Source of the DNA: UBA2287 sp964479665
GTDB lineage: Bacteria; Bacteroidota; Bacteroidia; Bacteroidales; Tenuifilaceae
DNA length: 64,000 bases
Assembly (NCBI GenBank): GCA_964479665.1
Contig: CAYZNN010000013.1
Coordinates: 1-64,000 of the forward strand
Direction of reading: 5' to 3'
In this document: positions 1 to 10,400 of the stretch, in pieces
How positions within the stretch are numbered: position 1 is the stretch's first letter
Layout of the letters: each line of letters starts with the position of its first letter
Program-made: the position numbers and the translations under genes
Notes under the pieces: generated by a model
The model's database searches: none
Told to the model about the DNA's origin: nothing
Seen by the model: the letters and a program-made list of their open reading frames with translations, nothing else

Positions 1-23
1 CATAGAGTCATGGCGAGCACCAT

Positions 24-44
24 CCCTGCCTGAAGGCAGGCAGG
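24..44. repeat. Short GC-rich palindromic element (REP-like)
   Basis: CCTGCC (25-30), loop TGAA, GGCAGG (35-40), then a further CAGG, forms a small GC-rich hairpin in otherwise AT-rich spacer DNA about 30 bases before wecB. It may be a REP-like element, or the terminator of a gene lying left of the window; no T-run follows it. Only one copy is visible here, so the repeat label is inference. Confidence 0.35.
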
Positions 45-73
45 TGTTCCTTTGAAAAATAAAAAATAAACAG

Positions 74-1237
74 ATGAAAATAATGTCGGTAGTGGGAGCG
101 CGCCCAAACTTTATGAAAATTGCTCCCTTTGTAAAGGCAATTCAGTACCACAACCTGCACGAAGTACCCAATGGGCATGAGGCTATTGAGCATATTCTGG
201 TTCACACGGGCCAGCACTACGACGATCGAATGTCGAGCCAATTTTTTTCCCAGCTGGGCATTTCGCAAGCCGACATTAACTTGGGAGTTGGTTCGGGAAC
301 CCATGCCCAACAGGTAGGTCAAACCATGATTGAGTTCGAAAAGGTTCTTCACCAATATAGGCCAAACTGGGTGGTGGTTGTTGGCGATGTGAACGCTACT
401 CTGGCCTGTTCTGTAACTGCCAAAAAGGAGCAGATAAACTGCTGCCATATCGAAGCAGGGCTTCGTTCGGGCGACTTTACCATGCCCGAGGAGATTAACC
501 GGTTGGTTACCGACCGCCTATCCGACTTGCTCCTTACACCCGATAGTATTTCGACCGAAAACCTCAGGAGAGAAGGCGTACCCGACAACAGAATTGTTTT
601 TGTAGGCAATATTATGATCGACTCCCTGCTCGACAATATTCAGAAAGCTAAGGCAATTAGTTTAGAAAATATTATAAACCAAAATAGCATATCGGGCCAG
701 ACAAAAAAGGATTATCCGTCCGAAAACAACTATGCTATTGTAACGCTCCATAGGCCATCAAATGTAGACAACCGATTGGTTTTTGAGTCGCTGCTGGAAT
801 TTTTAATGCTTGAGGCAGCCAGAAAATTACAAATTTTTTGGCCCATCCACCCAAGGGCCCTAAAAAAGTTACAACAGTTTAGCCTTTTAAATGGGGTGTT
901 GTTTCACCCAAATATAACCCTACTCGAACCGCTGGGCTATCTCGAAATGTTACGAATGAACATGAGTGCTAAAGTGGTGCTTACCGATAGCGGGGGTTTG
1001 CAGGAGGAATGTACAGTTCTTGGTACACCCTGCTTAACCCTTCGGTTAAATACCGAGAGGCCCATTACGCTTCGCGAGCATGGAGGGGTGAGCATCCTAG
1101 TAGGTAACAGCATTGAACTAATAAAGCAAGAATTTTCGATTGCCCTTCAGAAGCAAAGAACCCCAGTTTCGCCTCCGCTTTGGGATGGTAAAACAGCAGA
1201 AAGATGCGTTAGGGCTATTGTAAATTACAGGCATTAG
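74..1237 (+). CDS. wecB: UDP-N-acetylglucosamine 2-epimerase, non-hydrolysing
   Basis: 387 residues, the normal length for this family, which interconverts UDP-GlcNAc and UDP-ManNAc in the cytoplasm for surface polysaccharide. Visible family motifs are VGARPNFMK at the N-terminus, HTGQHYD near residue 44, HIEAGLRS near 135, PEEINR, and DSGGLQEE near 305, which binds the UDP. The ATG at 74 directly precedes the conserved KIMSVVGARPN strand, so the start is secure. A weak -7-like box, TTCCTTTG (47-54), lies just upstream. The next gene is unrelated, so this gene probably ends a sugar gene set lying left of the window. Confidence 0.93.
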   Translation: MKIMSVVGARPNFMKIAPFVKAIQYHNLHEVPNGHEAIEHILVHTGQHYDDRMSSQFFSQLGISQADINLGVGSGTHAQQVGQTMIEFEKVLHQYRPNWVVVVGDVNATLACSVTAKKEQINCCHIEAGLRSGDFTMPEEINRLVTDRLSDLLLTPDSISTENLRREGVPDNRIVFVGNIMIDSLLDNIQKAKAISLENIINQNSISGQTKKDYPSENNYAIVTLHRPSNVDNRLVFESLLEFLMLEAARKLQIFWPIHPRALKKLQQFSLLNGVLFHPNITLLEPLGYLEMLRMNMSAKVVLTDSGGLQEECTVLGTPCLTLRLNTERPITLREHGGVSILVGNSIELIKQEFSIALQKQRTPVSPPLWDGKTAERCVRAIVNYRH

Positions 1238-1346
1238 CACCATATGCGGGCGCAATAGCACTTGCAGGCTTGCTAATGTTCAGAAAAACACAAAAATACA
1301 CACAATGGCACGCTTTGTGTTGTTATTGTAGTAATGAGGTTCATTT

Positions 1347-1378
1347 GCCCGAAAGCGGGCTAATTACCCTTTTTTTTT
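1347..1378 (+). terminator. Probable terminator after wecB
   Basis: GCCCG (1347-1351), loop AAAG, CGGGC (1356-1360) form a GC hairpin. A run of eight or nine T follows from about 1370 after a 10-base gap, so this is a weak or atypical intrinsic terminator. It lies in the 249-base gap between wecB and the giant gene; the rest of the gap holds only the candidate promoter box near 1433. Confidence 0.42.
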
Positions 1379-1432
1379 GATAAACGAGCGTTATAATTAC
1401 ATGTTTTACTGTGTAGTAATGAATCATAAAGT

Positions 1433-1440
1433 TAAATTTG
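1433..1440 (+). promoter_or_regulatory. Candidate -7 box for the giant exported protein
   Basis: TAAATTTG matches the Bacteroidetes -7 consensus TAnnTTTG exactly and lies 46 bases before the ATG at 1487. No clear TTTG is present at the expected -33 spacing, so the call rests on one element plus position. Confidence 0.42.
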
Positions 1441-1486
1441 TCGGTTAAATCGTTTGATAGTTCCTTACGCAATAAATATTTGCAAT

Positions 1487-4400
1487 ATGATAAAAAGAAT
1501 ACTCCTACTAACCTTCGCCCTAATAACTTCTGTTACCCTATTTTCCCAAACCGATCGCTATTGGGTAACTACTGGCGATGGCAACTGGAACAGTACAACC
1601 AATTGGTCGACCACCTCGGGGGGAGGCGGCGGAGCTTCGGTACCCAATGCCAGTACATTTCGGGTTATTTTCGATAGCAATTCGGGGAACCCAACGGTAC
1701 GTGTTAATTTGGCCAGTTTCAGTTTGCAGCAGCTGTGGATTACCGGTAACCAATCGGTAACTTTTGTTTCAAGCGGTGCAGCAAGGGTAATTACCATAGG
1801 CGATGGTACAAATAACTCCATACCCGGTGCATCGCTTTCCAATGCCGACGTAGTTATTGAGGCAGGGTCGACCCTAATAATCCAGGGCGAAACGGTTGCC
1901 AATACAATGAGCGTTAGGCCATTTAACAATGCCAACAGCCAAGTACGAGTTGCAGGAACGGTAAGGGTTGATGCCAATGGTATTCTGGCCAACAATACCG
2001 GACCCTATTTCTTTAATGCAGGAGCAACATATATACATAATCGCGACGGAGGAAATATAACAACTGCAACTTGGGATGCCTCATCGAATTGCGATATTAC
2101 AGGAATTACAACAAATGCTCCCACTGGATTAGGACAGACCTTTGGAAATTTAACATGGAATTCAGCAGGACAAGCGGGAGCTGTAAGTTTAAATGATAGC
2201 CCAACTGTTGCGGGCACTTTCAGGTTTCAGAATTCAAACGGGCAGATTGTTCGCCTAGTGGGCAATGCCAACAACCGCACCCTTACGGTGAATAACTTCA
2301 TACAGGATGCCGGAATCTTTGAGCTTTCAAATCGCAATGCTAACTCGGGGCTCCTCGAGGTATCCGGTGATTTTGTTCAAAATGGCGGAATAATTACCAA
2401 AACGGGAACTAATGCCGCCAACGAAATACGCTTCATAGGCACTTCCGATGCTACGCTGTTATTAAATGGCTCCATAACGGGCGTACTGGCAACCCCACTT
2501 TTATTCAACACCCAAAAAACTGTATTCGCAAAGGTTATTCTTCCAACAAATCAGACTTTCGATGCTACAGTACAGGTTCGAATAACCTCGGGAACCCTCG
2601 ATTTGGGTCCGGTTGCTAGTACCGTAACCGTTAACGGGCCAATTAACCTATTGACCGGCGGAACAATTGATATGAGTGGTAATGCCGACCATAAGCTTTA
2701 CTTACGGGGTGCAACAAACACCCATGCTTTTGGGGGTACTTTTGAAGGAGGAAACGAGAACCAGACCGTATACTATGATGGAGATGTAAACCAGAACATA
2801 ATGCCCCTTACCTATAGGCATTTGGTAGTTTCAAATTTTAATGCAGGTTCTGTTAATGCCCGTACAAAAACCCTTTCAAATGGCGTTTTAGTAGAGGGTG
2901 ATATTATCGTTGCGGGGGTTAGTGCAACAGCAACAGTAACCCTGCAGATTGCTGGAAGAAATTTTTCTGTATTGGGCCAGACTAATATAAATGCTTTTGG
3001 TATTCTGAACGATAATGCTGCGGCAGGAGTTAACTTCTTTGGAGGGATGGTTTCGATAAATGCTGATGGTCGTTGGGCAACAACGGGTAACCCTCCCTTT
3101 ATTTTCCGAGGTGGAATAGTATACAATGGTGCTGGTTTCGTATCCGGCACAGGAACCTATACTTTCAATGCGAATAACCAAACCATTGAGGGTACACAGC
3201 CGCTTACAATTTCAAATATTGTAACAACAGGCATTACTCTCACCAACCGGCATACGGCCGGACTAACCGTTGCAACCATTTCTGGCAATGGTAACTTTAC
3301 CAATGGCGATATTGGGTATAACGCAATACTCTTAGTTACTGCCGCTAACCCATTCACTCTTACAGGAACACTCGATCTGGCTACAAACCCCAACACTGTT
3401 GACTATTTTGCTACAGGGGCCCAAACCATAGGAGCATACAACTTTTATAATTTATCAACTAGTGGTGGTAGAACAAATACTAGTATAACCTTAGCAAACG
3501 GAGGAGTCATAGGAATTGCAGGAGTATTCAATCCTTTAGCAACATTTACAACAGGAAACTACATTACTACCAACAATACTGTTAACTTTAATGGGGCCCT
3601 TGACCAAACGGTAACCGCATTAAGGGCCACTACCCCATACAACAATTTGACCATCAGTGGAAATAGCACCAAAACGCTTACCACAGCAGTACAGGTTAGC
3701 AACGTTTTGAATCTTAACGGAGGGGTTCTCGAACTTGACAATTACAACTTAACTATTTCGAACAACGCAGCCAATGCCATTCAGGGAGCATTCAGCAGCT
3801 CCAACATGATTTCGACTAACAAGAGCGGAAGATTAATTAAGAATGCGCTAAGTTCGCAACCCCTTTACCCCATTGGCTCGGGAGGGTACTATTCGCCCAT
3901 GACACTTTCGGCCATTGCGCCAACCACTGGAACGCTTAGCATTAGAGCGGTTCCTGTTGCATTAAATCCAAGTTACATCAATAAATATTGGGACATCACC
4001 ACAAGCATTGCAAGAACCTCTGCAAGTGCCACCTTCCAGTACGATCCTGCCGAACAAAATGGAGCATCACAAAACATATCATATTCTCCAGATAATGGAG
4101 CTACATTTCAAAACCCTCCTAACAACGGAACCTCATCGTTTGGGGTAAACTCTTTCACCATTACCGGAACAAACCCATTTGCCGGCTGGTGGACCATGGG
4201 TTATAAAACCTTCTACTCCTACCAAACAGGCGATTGGAATAACCCAACAACATGGACAACCGATCCCAGCGGTACCCTGCAAATAGGAACTACAATACCT
4301 GGCTATAACGACAGGGTGGTAATTCTAACCGGTCGAACCGTTTCTCTTACCAGCGATATTACAACCCAGAATCTCGACATTACCTTAAATTCTGGCGGTA

Positions 4401-7400
4401 CTATCGATATGGGTTCATTCAGTTATACCAATGGATTACTTGCCCTTCGTGGACAAGGAACTCTAAAGTTGGCATCGGCCAATTTTCCTAATGCGGTTAC
4501 TAACACTCTGGTTATATCGGGAGGAGGAACCGTTGAATACAACGCAGCTATTAATCTTCCTGCTACCCCAAGCACATACAACAACCTAAATATAAACGCA
4601 CCTGGTAGTGTGGTTCTATTAAACAATCTAACACTATTCGGCAACCTTCAGGTAGTAAACGGAACTTTCCAAATTAATGATAATACCCCTACCCGCTTAA
4701 GGTTAATTGTTAACGGAAATATTAACGTATTCCCCAGCGGTGCCATTTCTGTTGGTAATGGGGTAACAAATACAACAACAAACCCACTTGGAATTAACGG
4801 AGGAGCAGCGCCATTCCTCAATTACTACATTAACCATTCACACAGGGTTGAGGTTTATGGAAACTTTACAAACGAAGGAACGGTTCGTTTTACTAATTTA
4901 CCATTTCCTATTTACAATGCATTTCCATCAACTACACTTGATGCTACAACTGGATTTGCAACGGTTTTCTTTTTAGGTGCAACAAACAATACCTTAACTT
5001 GCGAGGGGGTTACCGATTTTTACAACCTAGTTGTTGATAAGGGTACCGACCAAACCTTCCGATTAACAATTAACTCATCGGATTACGCAAATTTCCGCTT
5101 GTTTGGGGCAAATATTGCACCGGGTGAAAATCCAGGCACCGATCCATTCATGAAAAAGGCTCTTTGGCTTCGAGCAGGTACCTTGTCGCTCGATGGCTTT
5201 ATTGTTATTCCTTCGCTTACCGAAGGCACAAATGGCGTTTCGAACCCTAATAGCGATTTTTATATTCCCGCCAGTGCAGCCTTAATAATCGAAGATGCCA
5301 ATGTTGTTCTTTTGGTAACTGCCGATAGTTACGATGAGGTGAATACCGCCTATGGTGTTTCGGGTGGCAACGGATTGGTAAACGGAGTAAGCCAAGGACT
5401 TGGAAATTCACTTCAGGTAATCGGTTCACTCGAAGTGAATAATGGATACCTTTCAACCCGCGAGTCGGCCGGTATTGTATATACCAACAGCCAAATTGCC
5501 ATTCGTGGAGGCGTTGTAGATGCTAAACAGTTTAGGCCCGCATCGGGACTTGGACTCGTTTCTTACGTACAATCGGGCGGTGAATTGCAGCTGCGAGGCA
5601 GATTGCAGCGAACCCCATCGGCATACACCAGTGTTGACGACTTAGTAAATGCCCCCCTTAACACTGCCAGGGCCAATGAGGGTATACTTCGAACCGATGT
5701 AGGAACCTTTAGCATTAACAATGCACTGGGCGTGTTTAACATGTCTGGCGGAACAATAAGAATTTTCGATACTCCCAATGCGGTAAACCGTCGTTCGTTC
5801 GAAGTGCGCTCATCTACAGCAAACTATAGTGTTACCGGAGGAACCATTGTTTTCGAACCAAATGCAGGATCGGGAAGCCCCGATGCAACCGACTGGTTAG
5901 TTACAAGTACCGCTCCTCTAGGCAATGTTACGGTTAATAGGCAAAGCAGTAGTACTGTTGTGTTGCTTGAAACAGGATTTCCATTATCTGTGCTACGTAA
6001 CCTTTCGCTTCAAACGGGAGTGTTTTCCTCCAATAACTTGAATGTAACCATTGGTGGCAATTTTACAATACAAAGTGGTGCAACCTATACCCACGGAACC
6101 AACACCACCATTCTAAATGGAACCATCCCACAAATATTCACAGTTAACACTGCTTCTGCTCTATCCCTTAGCTCTTTTTCAATTATTAAAGCTGCAGGAT
6201 TGGCAGTTACCTTTGCAGGCAGCCAGAAAACAATAGATGTAAATGGCAATTTCCGCCTCGAAAACGGTACCCTAAACGATAATGGCAACACCATTAACCT
6301 TTGGGCGAATGCCTACAATAGCGGTTTGCACAATGGAACCGGTAAAATTGTAATGGCTAACGATGCTGCTCAAACCATTGATGGGGATGGTACAGGGATA
6401 TTCGGAAATCTGGAGTTAAATAAACCTACCGATGGAATAGCCAATGTAACCGTTTCGAGCAAGATTACAGTTAACGGGATTCTCAGCTTTACAGGTTCCG
6501 CAGCTGGTTACAAGCAACTTAATATGCAGGGAAATAATTTGTTACTAGGCTCATTGGCAACCGTAACCGGAGCAGATGAAAACCGTTTCGTTCTGTTCGA
6601 TGGTAACTTTGGCGATGGAGGAATGTCTAAAGTTTTTTCAGCCACCTCAACCTCCTTCTCATTTCCAGTGGCAACGCTTAACCCTACGGTAAGGTATACC
6701 CCTGCCACCATTTCTATTAGTTCAGCCCCCTCATCATGGGGAACCATTACAGTAACTCCCGTAAAAACAGAGCATCCCAACACAACTACCAAAAACATCA
6801 GCTTGCGCTATTATTGGAAGGTTCGCTCCTCCGGTTTTAGTGGGCTGGCTGCGGGCTCGGTTACGCACAGTTATGCTTATTCACAGGACGATGTAGCTGC
6901 CGACGAGGCCGATTACATACCAGCAAGGTACGACCAATCGACCTTCTCGTGGAGTTTCGGAAATACTGCAAGTATTGATGTTGCCAATAATATAATTGGT
7001 AGCCCATGGCTATCCAACACAAATAATATTGATGGCGATTACACGGCTGGCGATGCTACACCCACTAACCCTTTTGGAGTGCCAACAATTTTTTATAGCC
7101 GCCAATCAGGTCTTTGGGGTGATGTAAATACATGGTCTTATACAAACACCAATAACCATAACCCTGCCGACAACCTCCCGGCTGGGGCAATACCCGGAGT
7201 TAACGATATTGTAATAATAGGAGGACGAGACTCTGTTACACTTGCAACAACTAATACTGTTCCTAATACTGATGTAAGAAGTTGTGCAACACTGATGATT
7301 GAGGTTGGATCCGCACTAGACATTGGTTTTAATCCTGCATCTATTTTCAGCGTAGTTAAATCACATCCAAATGGTAACGGAAACTTTAGGGTTACAACCT

Positions 7401-10400
7401 CGTGGACATCGGGCAGCACATTCGCTTTCCCGGCAGGCGACTTTTCAGATTTCAATGTAAACAGGGGAACTACCGAGTTGTATTCAACCAATCCTGCTGC
7501 TGGGACAACCTATTGGCTTCCCAACAACATTTCCAACTATGGTAACTTAATTTTGTCGCCCCTTGGCGGTTCAAACATAATCTTTGGAAATACCGATTTA
7601 ATTGTATACGGAAACCTTGTAACACGCGGTCAGAATGCTGATTCCTGGTTCTGTCCTACTTGGGTAAATCTTACTCCTTATCCAACAGCACCAACCGTTC
7701 CCATTGCAAAAACCATCACTGTTAATGGCAATTTGGACATACAGGGAGGCGGATTAATTTGGATTGGAAACGGAGGACTAAGACAAGACATTGTTGTTCA
7801 CGGCGATGTAATTGTTGCCCCCTGGGGAACAATAGCAGCGTGGACCGGAGGGGGGGGGGCTAATAATCAAAGCCTATCCATTGGAGGGAGCCTTATCAAT
7901 AACACAAATAATGCGAACCAACCAGGAGTTTCTACACCAAGTAGCGTTAATCTTAACAATGGAGCAAGTGTTGTTCCTGTAATTTTCTTTGGACCCAGTA
8001 ACGCTTCAGTTACAAGCAGCCCTGGCGTTCCTGGACCTTTTGGGCCTGGTACATTTTTCAATACAGTTAGGGTGAACAAGGGTACTTCTCAGGCAACAAC
8101 GCTTACAGTAAATATTGGGGGTACTTTAACAACCCCAGCCGACAACTGGCTCACATTGCAATCGGGAACGCTCATTTACCAACGCACAGGAAACTTAACC
8201 ATTTCTACCACTACCCCATTCACCATTGAGGCGGCTGCTGGGCTCACTATAAACACTCCTTCAACCGTTTCAATAAGTAACACCAATGGCAATAATAGCG
8301 ATCTTTTCCTGAATGGTAGACTAACTCTTATAAATGGAACGGTTAATATTGGTCAAACAACTACACCAGATAATAACAACGATATTGAGTATTCAGGAAG
8401 CGGGGCCTCTGCTCTCGATATTCGTGGAGGATCTCTCTTTGTTAACGGTCAAATTAGGCGAAACTCCACAAGCTTGGCAGGGGTGTTAAACTATACTCAA
8501 AGTGGCGGAACTGTTACAATTAACGGACGAGCACAATTAGCTACCCGAGCAAAGTTAGAGGTTCTAAACACTGGAAGCCGATTCAACATGTCGGGAGGTA
8601 CCCTTACCATTGTTCGCGGAGGAGGAACTACCTTTGGCGACCTATACTTACGCCCAGAAATTGGCAGCGTTACAGGAGGTGAGATTATATTTTCTCAGGG
8701 AGCAGTTGATGCAGCGCAAACCTACAGTTTAGATGCTAATATATCCTTAAATAATCTTAGCATAACTGGAAAAACCGCAGCCACTGCGCGTAATGCAACC
8801 CTAAACCTGATGGTTAGCCCATTGGTACTCAATGGTTCTCTTACACTCACTAACAACCAAAGTTTCTTTAATGCTAATAATAGAAATGTAACCCTACGTG
8901 GAGATTTTATTAACAACAATGCAATTGCTGCTTACACCTTTGGCACAAACACTACCACGTTTAACGGAGCAACTCAGCAAATTGGGGGAACTTCGGCAAC
9001 GAACTTCCACAACCTTACCATTTCATCAACGGCAACGGTAACCTTAAATTCCAACACCAACATTGCTGGTAACCTGAATATAACCACCGGAAACCTTGCC
9101 CTTGGTAATATTAGGGCAACCGTTCAGGGAAATTTAACCAATAATGGCTCCTTTACCGATAATAACTCACTTACAAGTGGTGTACGCCTAAACGGAGCCA
9201 TACAGCAAGATATAGCCGGAACAGGCTCGTTTGGTCGACTGGAAATTAACAATTCGCAAGGTGCTAGAACACTAAACGACATTACCTTGCAGAACGACCT
9301 GCTAATGACACAGGGTAATCTGAACATTGGCCAGTATTTGCTGTCGCTTGGTGTTAATAGCAACTTGGGCGGAGCCCCATTTAGCCAAACCAAAATGATA
9401 ATAACCGATGGAGTGGCAAGCAGTAAAGGTTTTCGTAAGTTTTTCAACATTTCGGCTACACCACAATCATACACATTCCCCGTAGGGGTTCCCAGTAAAT
9501 ATACCCCTGTTTCCTTAACTCTCGACCAAAATTCATCGGTTGGTTATATTGGCATCTCTCCAGTTAACAATCACCATCCAGCCATAGCTGTTCCATCCAG
9601 CGTATTGAAATACTATTGGAGGGTTGAAAGTGCTGGTATTTCTAATATTCAAGGCAATATGCAGATGAGTTATCTCGGCACCGATGTGAATGGCGTTGAA
9701 AGCGATTACATTGCTGCATTCCTTCTTTCGCCAGGTGCATACTGGAGTAAAGCCCAACCAGGACCTGCAACTGACAATGTTGATGAAACAAATAACCTGA
9801 TATCCTTTGGTATTTCTTCAGGAACTAACAACATAAGTGGTGATTATACAGCAGTAACCGATGGCGATTTACCCGACGAGGTTCCATCGTACATAACCAT
9901 TGCCGATGGCAACTGGTCCGATGAGAATATTTGGGCACCCGTTGGCTCGTCTCCCCCCTGCCCAGTTGGTGGTCCAAACGGTTTTAACATAACCATTGAT
10001 CATGTGGTAACTACCGATGTTAACTACTGCTTTGCATACCGAACAGTTATAAACGGCACCCTCAGGGTTGTCTCTCCTTCTTTTGGTCATAATATTGGAG
10101 CAGTTGAGGGAACAGGTACTCTATATCTAGAAAGTGGAAACCTTCCCGCAGGTCTGTTCGATCTGTTTCTCGATTGCTCCAACGCTGGAACGCTAGAGTA
10201 TGGGGGAGCGAGTAATTATACCATTCTTGCATCGCAGTTCAACAGCGTGCCAAATCTGTTCTTTACAGGTTCGGGCATTCGCACCTTACCCGATAAGGAT
10301 TTAACGATATGCCACCGTTTAGTAATTGATGGACCTACACTCGACAATAACACCCACAGGCGAAAACTTACCATATTAGGAACAATGGAACGTTATAACA

